Shown here piece by piece: positions 31,388 to 45,282 of a DNA stretch of 64,000 nucleotides (positions are counted from its first letter, which is position 1; the number at the start of each line of letters is the position of its first letter). The position numbers and the translations under genes were made by a program. The notes under the pieces were generated by a model that saw only the letters and a program-made list of their open reading frames with translations, did not search any database and had not been told where the DNA came from. Origin of the DNA: Mesostigma viride. Lineage: Eukaryota > Streptophyta > Mesostigmatophyceae > Mesostigmatales > Mesostigmataceae. The stretch spans positions 778,498 through 842,497 of the forward strand of contig RPFO01000418.1 of NCBI GenBank assembly GCA_009746045.1, given 5' to 3'.

Positions 31388-34300
31388 CTAGTTTAGTGCA
31401 AAGCGGTGCTCTGGCCCAACCCAAGTCGCATCATTGGGGCTGCACTCAAGCTCCATGTCGGGCTGCGACTGCATGAGCTGCTGCTCGAAGCAGGTCCCCT
31501 CCAGCACCTTGTGCGCCTCCTTGAAGTTCTCAACGACCTGCGTCAGGTCCTCCCCCGTGTACTTCTCCACCACCATGGTGCCACCAGGGACCACCTGCTC
31601 CATGCATGGGGTCAAGAATGAAGCAATACTCATACAAACTTATCGTTAAACTTTACGACATGGGTTGCACGCGCAACCCAGGGAAGAGAGACAACCACGT
31701 ATATAGGGCCACAACCACGTATTATTTTGTAGTGGTCTCTCTTGTTAGCGTTGGCTTTGGTTATGATTGGGTGCCTTCACTCTGATGTAAGTAATTATAA
31801 TTCTTAACGTATATAGGGAACGCCTGATCGATTGGTGAGTGGAATATAGGTGGTACCACCCACGGCAAGGTCGCCATGCACTGAACTTTCCGTCATAGTC
31901 TGGGAATGATCATGAGCTACCGTAGGAGGAACGGGCTCACGCTCAGGAGCAGCCTCCAGGTTTGTCTGTAAAGTAGAGGCAGATGACTTGTAAAGTAGGT
32001 GGCAGGTAGTTATGAAGGATATCGTCCCCAAGTCGGTGGGCGCCCCGCGTGCACATGTCCAAACTTGGCAACCATATTGTTTCCGGCCGCCGTGCCCGCA
32101 ATCCTGTAGCTAGAAGCTAGACAGCTCAATACACCCATCCCTTTCCATTTCCATATCACTGAGGACTTATGCTCACATGACACAGTCTACGTGTAAACTA
32201 GTCCAATTAATGAAACAAACATAGGTGCGCATTCCAGCAGAAAAGACACAACCACACGATGTGTAGGAACCAGCTGCTCTCAGTACGCAAACAACGGTAC
32301 TGCAGGCAACCAAATACTGCTCAACCTATATAAGATAGGGCTAATCACAGCATGCTCTGGGCGGGCTCAAGAGTTTGAGAACCTCCTGGTTCACGTAAAA
32401 GATTCACAAAGAATAAGTATGCAAAGAAGTGAAACAAAGAATAAAGTATGCAAAGAGACCTGTGAAACAAAGAATGAAGTATGCACAAAAGTGCTGGGAC
32501 CCGATGAATATGAAGGCAGTAACGGTTTAGGTGGGTCACTGCTAACCACGGGCAGCTCGCCAGATAGGTAAAAGAAAACCTGATGATCCAATCGGGAGAC
32601 TGTTACTATCTCATAATCTGTACTATCTCACCCATAACTCCTAAATACATCCCCACTATGGGGTCATTCAAACACCCTGACGATAACCCTGACCATCCGA
32701 CCACACACCATTAACATCTTCCTTTTACCTTTTGTGTAGTTATTCTACAATGAGATCAGCACAGCACTCCGTGGCATGCCTCTGCGCATGGCACGCTGCA
32801 GTACTTGCCTAGCTACTTAATTACGTACTTACTTACTTACTTACCTACTTTCTTACTTACTTCACCCAACCTTCTACACGTACCTCCAGCCAGGGCACTC
32901 GGTCAGGACTTGTTGCGTTCTGGTCGAACAGGAAATCCACGATCTCCTCCATCTCCAATCTCGTCGCCGCCTGGAGCCGCTCGTACGTGGTGTGTCGCAC
33001 GGGCACCTTGCGCGCCCGCATCGACTCGACGAACTTAAACAGAAAGTCCTGCCGCGCCACGAGCTGGCGGATGTCAAACTGCAGCTGCCAGGGGTTCACC
33101 AGGGTGGTGTTCTTGGCCCGCGCCGCGTCGCACCCTGCCTTGGACACACGCGGTCTGACGCGCAGCAGGCGGCGGCGGAAACCTCCTCGTTGCTGCACCA
33201 TGCTGCCAGCTGGCAGCTCCTCAGAAAAGGATGTCGGTATCGGGAACGGCTTGACAGAAGCTCGCCGAAATCTCGAACCCGGAAAGACCCCTTCCCCGTC
33301 ATCCCAGGCTGTGCGGATGGTACTGATGCGACGAAGAGCTGCTCTCTGGTCCAGCAAGAGCCGCCGGCCGCGCCCAGGGGCCCCAGGTGCGCCGCTGTCA
33401 CCAGTGGAGCCGCTACACCTACTGTCGCCACCGCCGCCGCTACTAGGGAGGCTGCTGCCACTCCTGCCGCGGTCGTCACAGTCACTATCAGTTGCAGGCG
33501 TCGATTCTGATGGATTGAAAGGCCCTTCCTTGTCGTCATTTTCAAGGTCTTCGTTGATTTGGATGGCAGCATCCGTTGCATCGGCCTGCCCCATGACTCC
33601 ACCGCCTTCGCCATCGTCGTCATCCATCTCCATTTCTGTGCCATTGACGGTGACAGCAGTGCCATTGAGAACGGTTCCGCTACCAACCACCAGGGTCCCA
33701 TTGTGACGGCCCCTCGGCGCCTTATGCTTCTTCTCGCCTCGTACCCACTCCCGCACATTCCAGTCGCCACAGGCCTTCGATAAGGTCAACGCCCGCTGAA
33801 GGCTGACTGCATACTTCACCGCGTTGACCCGGCGAAGAAGTATGACTTTGGCGCCCATCCGCTTCAGCAACCGTGTGAGCTTTTCTTTTCCTTCCGGCGT
33901 CGTGAACAGCTGCGTTCGGTAGGCCACGGAGCCGTCCTTTCGAAACACGGGGGTAGCCCGCCAGATATCGAGAGTGACCACGACGGCGCGGGGGACGTCC
34001 ACGCCTTTATGCTTTCGTCCACGGAAGATGTCGCGCGTGTCACTCCCGTTCAGGATGCCTTCCAGGTGGGCCAGCTGGTCGGCCAAGGAGTGGCCGCCGT
34101 CGATGAAATCGTTCATGGGCTCGGGGATGGCCACCAGCTGCGCTCGTGTAGGTCATTATAGCCAGGAATAAAGGGTTATAGTGACCACAATATACGGGGG
34201 GCTGGTGCGTAGCATTGTCGTTCATGTGCTCGGGGATGGACGTTGATGAAGGGGTGGGGGGAAGGGCACTCTAGCCTGAAGCGAGTTATAGTGACCATCG

Positions 34301-37300
34301 AACCGTTGTATATTGGGGGGAAGGTTACAGTTATAGTGACCATTGCATATGTGGGGGGAAGGTTACCAAAACTTCCATGTGCAAGGATGGAGACAAGTCG
34401 CTGGGGTAGGTCACTATAGCCCGAAGCGACTACAGTAACTGTCCTACCCCATCCCCAGCTGACATTACACATCCTACCAGAATTTTGTTTTGGATCGTGC
34501 AGATTAGTGCCAGCATTTCTAGCCGATGGAATTGCTATATCTTCGCCAGGCCGCCATCTCTGTTGTGCAGGTCAACTGCACGTAAATAACAAAATACTAG
34601 CAACAAAGACCAGTAAATAACAGAACACTAGCAACAAAGAACATACTTACAGTGCAACACTTTGCAGAGCAAGTTTACAACAGCCTAGTCACATGCCTCC
34701 GGTCACTATAGAATATATTGCTACAATCGGACCAACAGCCTCGCAATCACGCTAAAACATCAACAAAAAAAATAATGAAGTGGAAGAGGTTTGGGAAGGG
34801 GCATGAGAAGCATGCCTGATGCTGGCCCCAGATTTCCCAGAGCACGCACTAATAGACCTACAGTAGGCACGCACTAAGAGGCCTACAGTAGGCACGCACT
34901 ATTAGGCCTACGGTAGGCACGCACTGATAGGCCTACAGTAGGCACGCACTAATAGCCCTGCAGTAGGCACGCACTAATAGGCCTACAGTAGGCACGCACT
35001 AATAGCCCTGCAGTAGGCACGCACTAAGAGGCCTACAGTAGGCACGCACTATTAGGCCTACAGTAGGCACGCACTGATAGGCCTACAGTAGGCACGCACT
35101 AATAGACCTACTAGGCACGCACTAATAGGCCTACAGTAGGCACGCACTAATAGACCTACAGTAGGCACGCACTAATAGGCCTACAGTAGGCACGCACTAA
35201 TAGACCTACAGTAGGCACGCACTGATAGGCCTACAGTAGGCACGCACTAATAGGCCTACAGTAGGCACGCACTGATAGACCTACAGTAGGCACGCACTAA
35301 TAGGCCTACAGTAGGCACGCACTAATAGGCCTACAGTAGGCACGCACTAATAGGCCTACAGTAGGCACGCACTAATAGACCTACTAGGCACGCACTAATA
35401 GGCCTACAGTAGGCACGCACTAATAGGCCTACAGTAGGCACGCACTAATAGGCCTACAGTAGGCACGCACTAATAGACCTACAGTAGGCACGCACTGATA
35501 GGCCTACAGTAGGCACGCACTAATAGGCCTACAGTAGGCACGCACTGATAGACCTACAGTAGGCACGCACTAATAGGCCTACAGTAGGCACGCACTAATA
35601 GGCCTACAGTAGGCACGCACTAATAGGCCTACAGTAGGCACGCACTAATAGACCTACTAGGCACGCACTAATAGGCCTACAGTAGGCACGCACTAATAGA
35701 CCTACAGTAGGCACGCACTAATAGGCCTACAGTAGGCACGCACTAATAGACCTACAGTAGGCACGCACTAATAGGCCTACAGTAGGCACGCACTAATAGG
35801 CCTACAGTAGGCACGCACTAATAGGCCTACAGTAGGCACGCACTAATAGGCCTACAGTAGTATCCTCATCGAAACTCAGATACAAAAAGGTCATTTACAG
35901 ACATGATGTTTCACGTGCTACCTACCCAGGAAGAGCAAAAATATCGCCATAGATGCGCCTTATGCCCCCAACTTGGGATAGCACAGTAAGTATGCCCCCA
36001 CCAGGTGAATGACGCTCTATTAGGTATATAATATAATATACTCTATTAGATGTATAATAGGTGAATGACACTCTATTAGGTATATAATATAATATACTCT
36101 ATTAGATATATAATAGGTGAATGACACTCGTATTACTTGTGTACTCGATGCCCCCACCTGGCCACCTCGGGTAGTTGTGCTCCACCTAATAGTGCAGCAC
36201 CAATGCCCCTCGCAATATAACTCATGTAGTCTACGCCCCTCGCAATATAACTCATGTAGTCTACGCCCCTCGCAATATAACTCATGTAGTCTACGCCCCT
36301 CGCAATATAACTCACGTAGTCTACGCCCCTCGCAATATAACTCACGTAGCCTACGCCCCTCGCGATATAACTCACGTAGTCTACGCCCCTCGCAATATAA
36401 CTCATGCAGTCTACGCCCCTCGCAATATAACTCATGCAGTCTACGCCCCCACCTATGGGTAGTTGTGCTCCACCTACCAAATGCCGCTTGCAAAATACTT
36501 GATGGATCATGAGCCCCCAGCCAGGCAAGATATGCACGATCCACAGTACAGTACCCACCTCCGGGTAGTTGTGCTCCAGCAGCGCGCCCAGCCAGGTGGA
36601 CCCTGTGCGCGCTGACTTGAGGATCACACATGCGTTGATGCGGGGTGGTGGTGGCGGCGGTGTGTTGACTGGATAAGTTGGTGTGCTGGTTGCCGCGGGC
36701 GAGGACGTCGGGAGTGGGGTTGGTAGCGCCGCTGGCGAGCCCTGGACGCCACCTGGTGTGGTGGAAGGATGGAAGCGGATGGGGTGGAAACGGCGATCCG
36801 CAAGCCACGTTGACGAAAGAAGCCACGTCAGCACGGATGCAGACCATGGTGTGAAACACGGTCGCATGCAACACAACACGGTCGCATGCAACACAATTAA
36901 ACATGCAACACAATTAAACATCGGGTCGCCAGCGTTTGGCCACGAGGTGGCATGCATCACAAGTTGGCGTAGAGACTGGCGATGATCGATTGAAACAATT
37001 CAAGCCGGGGTGGCAGGACGCTTTAGAAGTGCTTTCACCACTTAGACGACACCACGCTGCAACCGTCGTGAATGATGTGCAAGTAAGTGTTAACAATGGA
37101 CGTGAGGCCGTGGCCACGATGGGCGTCCCGGCGTGCGAAACATGCCGGCAATCCATGCGAGCAAGCATGCGAGCAAGTCTCACGGATGAGCGATGTGGCA
37201 TGCGCAAGCATAACGACTCGGCACACAGTGGGAACGAACGTCGAGCGACATGAAGGACCTTGAGGCTGCAAGATCGAGGTCATGAGGCTGCAAAAGGTCA

Positions 37301-38974
37301 TGAGGCTGTAAAAGATCACGAGGCTGACAGCTGTCCGCACGAGCACACATGGCACTGGCCAGCATGCACGCGGGCACGCACGCATGGCACTGGCCAGACG
37401 TAATGCAGTCCGCCTGCTAACTAATCAATGGCAAGACGAATTAAGTGAATGAAATCGATGGCATTACGAGGTATTGGTTAGGGAATCATCGACCCCAGGT
37501 ATGGCCATGCATATTTACTTAAGGAATCTCCAACCCTGGGTATGGCCAGGTACGGCTAGATACGAATACGAGGGCTGTAACGAATACGAGGGCTGTAACG
37601 AATACGAGGGCTGTAACGAATACGAGGGCTGTAACGAATACGAGGGCTGTAACGAATACGAGGGCTGTAACGAATACGAGGGCTGTAACGAATACGAGGG
37701 CTGTAACGAATACGAGGGCTGTAACGAATACGAGGGCTGTAACGAATACGAGGGCTGTAACGAATAACAGGACTAGGAACCAAGCCTGCCTGATACTGGT
37801 TCTGCGCGTGATAAAGGACAGCGTGACGGGCTCAGGGGTAGGGTTCTGCCCGGGTCCCGTTACTAACAATACTGGTACCGGGCGCCCTTGACAAGTCGGG
37901 GTACTGGTACAGGGCGCCCTTGACAAGTCGCCAAGTCAGGGTACTGGTACCGGGTGACGAATGTTGGGTACATCCAGAACGTGCATATGCATGCATAATG
38001 CACACGATTGCACGCGCCATCATTGCATTTGTTTGTTACTGACACCCGCCACCATATTGTTAGTGTCATCAATGGGTAATCGCTGGTGGGGGGGGAGCGA
38101 GAACGGTCGGGGGCAGCTGCTGGTACCACGCACACCGAGGCGGCCGCACAGTACGAGGCGGCCGCACACCCAGGGCGCCACAGTACCACACACGTCAACA
38201 CACGACCACAAATCAATCCCCGTGAGGCATCTTTGCAAACGATTTTGGAAATTGTGGAATGTAACGTAGAACATAGAAGATTTTGTATTTTTTTATCGTT
38301 TCTAGGGAGACACACAGGGGCTGGCTTGCGGGCACATAGGTCTAGGCGCCGAACTAGGCTATTCAGGTGTCCAGCTAGGCTGTTTGGGTGCCCAACCAGG
38401 CTGTTTAGGAGTCAAACTAGGTTGTATAGGTGTCCAGCTCGGCAATTTAGGTGTCCAACTAGGCTGCTATTGGAAAAGGGAACTACTAGGCCATGGCAAA
38501 AAGCACAAGGCAGGCAGCAAGCCGCTTCTGCGGGAAGAACTAAGTTGTGGCATAGGCATGACAACGCGTTTGACGAAACGTTGCGATAGCGCCAAATGAA
38601 GTGTGGTACCCTAGAACGTTCAGAAGTCCCATTTTGCCAGGAAAGCTGCTCCAGTAATCCTTGCCTGTACCTGATCCTGAACCTGATGCTTGAGCATGGG
38701 GGGTGGTTCCCGTCGAACCCGGGTAAATGCCGCTTTCGCCCGTCGCCGGAATCGAATCGGTCGCCGGCGAACGAACTTGCGCGGTCGGCGTGCTGCGGGC
38801 CACCAGCGGCGGCTCGCGAGGGGGGACGCGGATGCTTTGCTGGAAGGTCTGGAAGAAGACGTCAATATCGGGGTTCCTCAAAGCCAGGCCTGCCATGAGG
38901 CCCCCCAAAACGCACAAAACCAAGCATACACTATAACCGAAGACAGCGGCGGGGGAAATCGAGAGAGTGCGCAT
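31388..38974 (-). CDS. Type II membrane sulfotransferase-like protein, four exons
   Basis: Exons are 38974-38671, 36752-36559, 34137-32884 and 31594-31388. Borders are GT-AG with consistent phases, giving about 652 residues. Exon 1 encodes a short cytosolic start, a signal anchor (FGYSVCLVLCVLGGLMAGLA) and a Pro/Ser/Thr stalk. Exon 2 continues the stalk and gives CVILKSARTGSTWLGALLEH, which fits the 5'-phosphosulfate (PAPS)-binding loop K-S-x-R-T-G-S-T-W-L. Exon 3 has a variable Ser/Gly/Asp insert and ends with VRHTTYERLQA...EIVDFLF, like the family's C-terminal helices. Exon 4 gives VVEKYTGEDLTQVVENF and the stop. A Golgi enzyme adding sulfate to glycans or proteins is inferred. Introns are large and satellite-rich. 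A further upstream exon cannot be excluded. Confidence 0.7.
34853..35862. repeat. 25-bp satellite, about 40 copies (sulfotransferase intron 2)
   Basis: Unit 'AGTAGGCACGCACTAATAGG' + 'CCTAC'. Variants (GATAG, AATAGA, AAGAG) recur in ordered blocks, showing higher-order duplication. A few units are shortened by four bases. Confidence 0.95.
36010..36125. repeat. AT-rich direct repeats
   Basis: Two to three copies of 'GGTGAATGACACTCTATTAG' followed by GTATATAATATAATATAC, in the sulfotransferase intron. Confidence 0.7.
36214..36450. repeat. 30-bp minisatellite, eight copies
   Basis: Unit 'CCCCTCGCAATATAACTCAT' + 'GTAGTCTACG', in the sulfotransferase intron 2. Confidence 0.95.
37556..37766. repeat. 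18-bp minisatellite, about 12 copies
   Basis: Unit 'AATACGAGGGCTGTAACG', in sulfotransferase intron 1. The period is divisible by three and produces false ORFs. Confidence 0.95.
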
Positions 38975-41900
38975 GATGGGCGGTAGACAAGGCGGACCTC
39001 GTCAAAATGCCAGGATACGCGTTCTCGGCAGCATCACGGTAAATGCGGGGAGGAATCCTCAGCAATGATCACTCCCTACTACAGATTCCGAGGTTTGGTG
39101 ACATCGTTGCGCGTTTGCTAGCGTGTACTGCGAAAGAGCTGCCCTATAAGAGTGTGTCTCGGATGCAAACATGCCATGGTTATGGTCGCGAGTACGGATT
39201 CGCAACTTCCTTTGGAAACGAGAAATGCTGTGCCAACTAGTTGCGTTGGCACCATAAAGTTCAATACTCCTGTGGGGTAAAAATACTCCACTATGCTCAG
39301 CATTACACAGGATTTCAGCTGGTGCTTATCTGCACGGCACGTCCAAACCAGGCACGCGCTAAAGTCTCCCTGGGCTGCGAGGCTGAGTAGAGAAGGGCAT
39401 GTACTGTAGCTTGGGGGATGACAAGCATGTTGCAATGTTGGTGACATAGTAGTCGAGGTCATGTCACAAAGTTGGACGACAGCGAAACAACCACGACGGT
39501 GGTAAGTGCTCATGGCCTGCGTTGCGGTCACTAATTAGTGGATTTCATGGAATTCATGAAATTAACGGGACGTGGTGCAATCCCGTGCCTGCCAAGGTGG
39601 CGAGACGGACGTACTCGGGTCCGCGAGTTCGAACCAACGACCAAAAAATTCCGTCCAACGATGTTTGCGCCGCGCCGGGATATCAGCGCGGGAGGATTTT
39701 TGCGTTGGCACTTTGCGCGTCTTTGATAAACGCCATGGCCACCGCGACAGACATGCAGGCGAGACTAATAAGGCCAGGTGTGCGTGCGTCTGGCCGCTTG
39801 CTCGCTTTTCACCAGGCGCTTGGTGCAGATCTTTGAGGCCTCGACTTTTCAGGACCGCCATGGTAAATAGCATGTTTTTTGGAGACGTATTGCTGCGTTT
39901 TTTTATGATGAAGGGTGCTGTCTTGGATGTTAAATATGTTCCGAGAGTCGCGTGTCTGATGCCCGGTCTTGCAGACGACTTCCAAGCGGTTCGCTCAAGC
40001 TAAGAGCAATAGCTTCCATAAAAATATCCTGAAGAGGGGCAACGTCCCTGAGTCCTCTTCGGTATGTGCAGTGCAGAGGGTAGTCATGAGCTATGCTGCG
40101 ATTCTTGAATGGAAGCGGTCCCTGGTTTCCATGTTCAGCTGTCGATGGATGTTATGCATCACTGCTGCAGTTTTCTCGCCGTATGCGTTAAGTCATCTGC
40201 TCGTCTCTCATTTATCCCTGTGTGTGCTGCTCGTTTATCCATTCCGTGGCACCAGAAGTCGGAGGGGACGAGGGTGGGCCCGATATTGCTCGGCTTCTTC
40301 CTGTTTGTTGTCGTCGGTTCAGGTATGTTTGCTCTGATAAAGGTGAAATTGCATGGCGCTTTGTCCCAACCTTATGTTTGGGTAAACATATCTGCATGCC
40401 TCGTGCCCAAGGTCTTTGCACTGACTGTTAGGTAGATATCTGACCTGAAGAGCATGGCTGGTATATATCAACGTGTTTGTGTGTAATTCCTGGGTGCTAT
40501 ATGTGAAAGATTGCTGTACTTCGGATAAAAGAGCCAGAAACTGATTAGTGCTGCTGTCTTGTGCATACTATGATCATGGCAGGTTTTAGTTCTTGCCTAT
40601 ATTGTCGCAGTTTTTTGGGGCTGAGTTGTGACATGTCAAGGCATGCGGCTCTAATGAAACTTAAGACGTGTGCAATGGCGGCCAGTCATTTTTATTGATA
40701 CCCTTGCGAGGAAAGCTTTGGATCCCAAACGGCGTCCTTATGTATAGCTAACTATGTCATGATGTTCCTTGAAACGAAAGCAGTAAGTGTCAGTATCCTG
40801 TTGTGGCTTTAGCGGTTCGCGCTCCATACTTGTGTTGCAAGCACGTTTTCAGAATGGTGTGCTGTCTTTACCTACTGCATTTTTTGTGAGGCTTAAGTCT
40901 GGCTTGAGTTTTTATATTGTCTTAAATCATTTCTTTTTTTGAGTTTAAATAGTCTCGAATGATTTCTGTTCGCGAGCTTAAATCGTCCCATTTATTCTCC
41001 TGCCATCATTCGTACCGGAATCGCCGAGCCTCCGTTTTTGTAGCTTTCCATTCAGCAAAAGCAAGCTTCGACAGCAGTAAGCTTTAGGAGCTGTCAGGTT
41101 GCGACACCATAATGTGCCTGCTGCATGGGGGATGTTGAGCCTGACTTTTCCTTCCCGTGCAGTGTTGCATATTTGCTTAGAACTCATGTTGCATTTACCT
41201 TTTGTGTCCCCCCCCCCCCCCCCACGCTCTTGGCTCTCTCTGGCCCCTGTGCAGCCCTTCTACAAATCATCCGCACGGCGACCTCTGGCGGGCCAATCGG
41301 ATAAATTACAAGCGATGAGGTCTTTTGTTGCAGCAGCTTGCATGGGGGTGCTCTGGCGGGGCCTTCGCACGCTGGTTTTGTAGGGCATGTGGAAAGGCTG
41401 GGCGCACAGTGCCTCATGCTTGTGTCAATTGGGAGGAGGAGCCATGATTTGTAGCAGAGCCCTAGGGAGACCCTGCCTTTTGCGGAGGGAAGGCAGGGAT
41501 GGGCTAAATAAATTTGCCCAAAGACCCCAAAGGTGGCACAAAATAGATTTATTTTCAGCTGGGGATGCCGTAACATGCACACAAGGTTTTCTGGCCAATG
41601 CTGCTACTTTGCCAGCGCGGATAACTTGGTGTGTGTGGCAATGGCCCTGCTCCCCCATACACTCTCAAATGGATGGTACCAGGCATTAATCTGGTGGATA
41701 AGCTATTCTGCCAGCTACTTACCTGCGGGGATGTAGGCATCCGCCGTGGTTGAGCGACAGAACCGTCTTCGATTAAATCTTTTACAAGTCATAAGACTTT
41801 CAAACCAGCAAACACCTGCTTGGAAACTATCTCCTCTAGGGGTACATATAGGTGTGTACCTCTTTTCTTGATGAAATATTATTGCTGGTTGTCTTGCTCT

Positions 41901-42130
41901 TCAATGTTTTTTACGTCACCGAGAACTAGGTATGCACACAACTGCACACTCCTGGCTGCTAGGAATTCGATCGATCACGCAAGTTTTGCTTTTTAGGTAA
42001 ACCGTCTGGGCGTCGCTCTGAACATTCGCCAGCCATTAACTAATACGTTATTTCATTACCTATTCCGATGGATTTCATTACCTATTACCGATTATTATTA
42101 ATATATTAATATATATTAATTACCTAATAC
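38975..42130. other. Intergenic, no gene seen
   Basis: About 3.1 kb upstream of the sulfotransferase start. I find no ORF with consistent codon use, no splice-linked blocks and no RNA gene I can support. A C run lies at 41209-41223 and AT-rich DNA at 42050-42120. Confidence 0.4.
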
Positions 42131-42131
42131 C

Positions 42132-43123
42132 GGTTCTCTGGGAGGCTCTTTGGGCCATCCTAGCTCTGGATCGGGTACCACCTGCGTTTATTGCTGCCAT
42201 TCGCCGACTGTATGAGGGCTCACAGGCAGTAGTGCGGACTGCGGAAGGCACCACCCCACCATTCCCCCTTCACCACGGGGTGTGGCAAGGTTGGGTCCTG
42301 TCCCCATACCTGTTCATTATTGTCGTGGATCACGTCATGCCCCGGGCACTTTGGGTGTCGCGCTTTACTGCTCTTAAGGGGTTCGAGCCAGGCTTGGACA
42401 TCCTTAACGAGAAAGAGCACGGCGGGGTTAGACCTGGCTACCGCCTGGCCGACCTGATTTATGCGGATGACACCACCCTCATCGCGAGCCCCGAGCACAT
42501 TCAGACCTGGCTTGACTGACTGGGCCTGGAGGCGCGGGCGGTGGGGTTGGAGATTAGTGTCAAAACTGAGGCGATGGTGATTGGGGCCTCCAGTACACCA
42601 CCGCTGCCGCGCCTGCTCGACGGGACGGAGGTCCCGTTCCGCGATCGCTTCAAACTGTTGGGGAGTTGGCGCGCTGACACTGCAGACGATGTGGACACCC
42701 GCATCGGCCTGGCCTGGGCCAGGCTCCGTTCGCTCAACACCTACTGGCGCTCGAAGGGCCTGGGCGAGCACCGCAAGCGCATGCTCTTCAAGGTCCCCGT
42801 CCTCACGGTGCTCACGTATGGCGCCGAGGCGTGGACAATCACACCCAAACTGGCAGCTAGGCTCAACGGCACGGTTTACAGGATGCTCCGACAGGTCCTG
42901 AACGTAGGGTTTTCCAAGCGCCCGTCATTAGAGTCTTTGTATCATGGTATGCCTCGTATTTCGGACGAGATTACTGAGGCAGCGTAGGATAGCATTTGTT
43001 GGTGTCCGCCTTGCTCGCACCAGCCAGGTCGACACCGCCCTTGGTCTGGCAGGCCCCCAGCGGCTTGGCCAGCCAGGGCGGCACATTCTGACCTGGCCTG
43101 GCCCCAAGGGCATTCCCAATTAA
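42132..43123 (+). pseudogene. Non-LTR retrotransposon reverse transcriptase, broken, 5'-truncated
   Basis: The translated blocks contain the RT fingers/palm pattern HHGVWQGWVLSPYLFIIVVD, then YADDTTLIAS (catalytic YADD) and thumb/C-terminal blocks (FKLLGSW, YGAEAWTI). The end is an RRIAFVG, LARTSQVDT, GRHILTW motif. A TGA at 42517 and a frame change near 42983 break it, and the N-terminal endonuclease region is missing. It is a dead LINE copy. Confidence 0.85.
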
Positions 43124-43420
43124 TTAATTAATTAGGAACATAACTCCGTTGGGAGTATATGTAGCACATAGCCCTGAGAAGGGGCATATGAGCCTATAAT
43201 ACATTCTAAGCTACTTCCTGCAAGGGTGGGAATGTAAACAACACTTGCTCTAGGGGCACCAGGGCACCCGCACCCTCATGGTCTATCACGCTATGCCCGG
43301 GTAAGGGGGGAGCATGCCTGTGAGGGGGAAGATCATCATGGCTATACAAGAGCTATGGCATGGCTTCTCAGCAGAGAGTGACTCCCTGCATGGGCACAAC
43401 ATTACTAAATAAGGCTAGGC
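43124..43420 (+). mobile_element. LINE 3' untranslated tail
   Basis: It directly follows the RT remnant and includes a TTAATTAATTAA run. Parts recur inverted at 7017-7310 and 45283-45335. Confidence 0.6.
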
Positions 43421-43548
43421 ATCGTCTGGAGTGTGGCACATCATAGGCACACATGTACATGATTAAATAAAGCGCGGGGCTTAGCTGGGGTAGTGCCTCT
43501 AGGAGGCGTACATGTACATGGCCACGGTCTATCTATTCTGCATAGTTA

Positions 43549-44971
43549 CTACTGCTGTATTCCCCTAAGCTGGGGCGTCTGGAGTCGCTGGGGCCGCGGG
43601 GGGGGGGGGGTCGCCTGCCAGGGCTTGTGGCCGACGTAGATGGCCGCCCCCTTCCAGTACACCGGCTGCCCCGCCTTGGTCTGCCGGAGCTGGAGGTAGG
43701 CCGGCCATAGCTCCCGTCGCCGTTGTTGCTGCGCCAGGGTCAAGTCGTCGTCAAGGGTGAAGAGAGTCTTCTCGAGCCGCTTGCGGCGTCTGAGAAAAGA
43801 AATCTTGTCCGCCGGGGTCTTAAAGGTGAGGAGGAGCGGGGGCGGCCCTGCCTTACCCCGCGCGCGGGGAAGGCGGTGGGCAGCCAGCTCGATCTCACCG
43901 TTAAGGCCCATGCGACCAAGGATTTCTCTCTCAAACGCACGCAAAAGCTTCTCGGAATTCTCACCTTCCTCCATCTTGAAGTTCTTGACAATGACGTTGA
44001 GGCTGCGCTTGGCGAGCTCGGCCTCCTCGCGGAGGTCAAGCGTCTGCCGTTGAAGCTGGGCTGCGACGGCGGAGGTGGTGGAGGTGGTATGTTGCTTAAG
44101 CATGTCCGCCCAGGTGGTGATGGGAGGAGCATCGCCGGCCAGGCCAGCCGAGGCGGGCTTGGCGGCAATGTCCTTCACCGCCTGGGCGGTGAGGCCTGCG
44201 GTATTCTGCAGAACCTCGATAGCAATGGCGTTGTCCTTAAGACGCTGGTCGATGTCACGGAGCTGGGCGGTGATGGCGTCGGAGGTGGAGGTGGTGGCGG
44301 TGGAGGAGGCGAGGAGGCCTGGAGGTGGCGGTGGAGATGGTGGAGGTGGCGGTGGAGAGGAGGGGGAGCTCGGCAGCCAACGTGCTGCCCATGACCGCCA
44401 CATCTGCTGCGATGGGGGCCACGTGCTGCTCGAGGGCCTCCTTGAGGAGTGAGCGGATGGAGGATTCGGTTAAGGTGGTGGTGAGGGGCTTTGGGGGCCA
44501 AAGCTCCTCGAGGGAGCGGCCGAGGAGGGAGAAAAGGACGCGAATCTGAAGGTGGGGGCGGCGGCATTTGAGGATGTGGTCGAAGTTGTACGTCGCTGGA
44601 TGGGTGCGTCTCTGGAAAGCATCGGTGAGGCGGCCCTGATGGAAGAGTTGCTTGCACATCTCGAGAAGCGAGGCATACGATCCGAAAAACACGTAGCTCA
44701 GGATCTTGTCGGGGTTGAGCTTGTCAAAAAAGCCGGGCTGGCTGGCGTCAAAGTCGAACTCCTCCCAGGTCGGCTCGGCAGGGCGACTGCGCTTGGGTTC
44801 AGGCGACGCTGCTGGCGAGGCGGCCAGAGGGGGCTGGGCGACCACTAGAGCTTGGCTAGTGGCGCCGCTGCCTTCTGGACCGGTTGGCGAAGCTGCAGCC
44901 GGGGCTGCAGACGTATTTTCATTGCTAAGCGCAGCCGCCAGGCTGCGTTGCGTCGAGAGGCGTTTGCTCAT
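43549..44971 (-). pseudogene. LINE ORF1-like protein, frame broken in a GGT-rich microsatellite
   Basis: Two overlapping minus frames make one protein. The first (44971 to about 44340) has a Pro/Ala-rich head, then a WEEFDFDASQPGFFDKLNP-type helical region. The second (about 44340-43549) has a coiled coil (AITAQLRDIDQRLKDNAIAI), an RRM-like block (LNVIVKNFKMEEGENSEKLL) and an L1 ORF1-like C-terminal domain ending in RRELWPAYLQL, then YWKGAAIYV. The frame change lies in a GGT/GGA microsatellite near 44280-44370. No matching ORF2 lies downstream on this strand; the RT remnant to the left is on the other strand. Confidence 0.6.
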
Positions 44972-45282
44972 CGTATATTGCGTAATAGCGTCGGAAAATT
45001 ATATCAGCATGTGCGTCATAAAAAGACGCGTCGATTGTGATATTCACGGCTAAATTCGGTGCTCAAACGTGAAAGTTATGAGCTCCGCCGTCAGCCATGG
45101 CTACCTCGTGGCTCGTGGCTCGTATACTAGACATGGGCATACACAATCCCACAAAGCATTCCCAAAAGGGTAGGGAAACCTGTCATGAACTACACCCAGA
45201 TGTTGCTGGACGACCTAGTGGTCCCAGCCCAGTTTGAACACCGCATCCACTCTCTCGCATCCCCCCCTCCATCCATCCACGG

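Noticed and set aside
32987-33706. Plus-strand ORF opposite sulfotransferase exon 3
   Set aside because: Ser/Pro-rich antisense shadow of a spliced minus-strand gene.
34853-35862. CRISPR-like array (25-bp repeats)
   Set aside because: Repeats are contiguous with no unique spacers, and the locus is a eukaryotic intron; it is a satellite.
39590-39650. tRNA-like stretch with GTTCGAACC
   Set aside because: No matching acceptor stem or anticodon arm can be paired.
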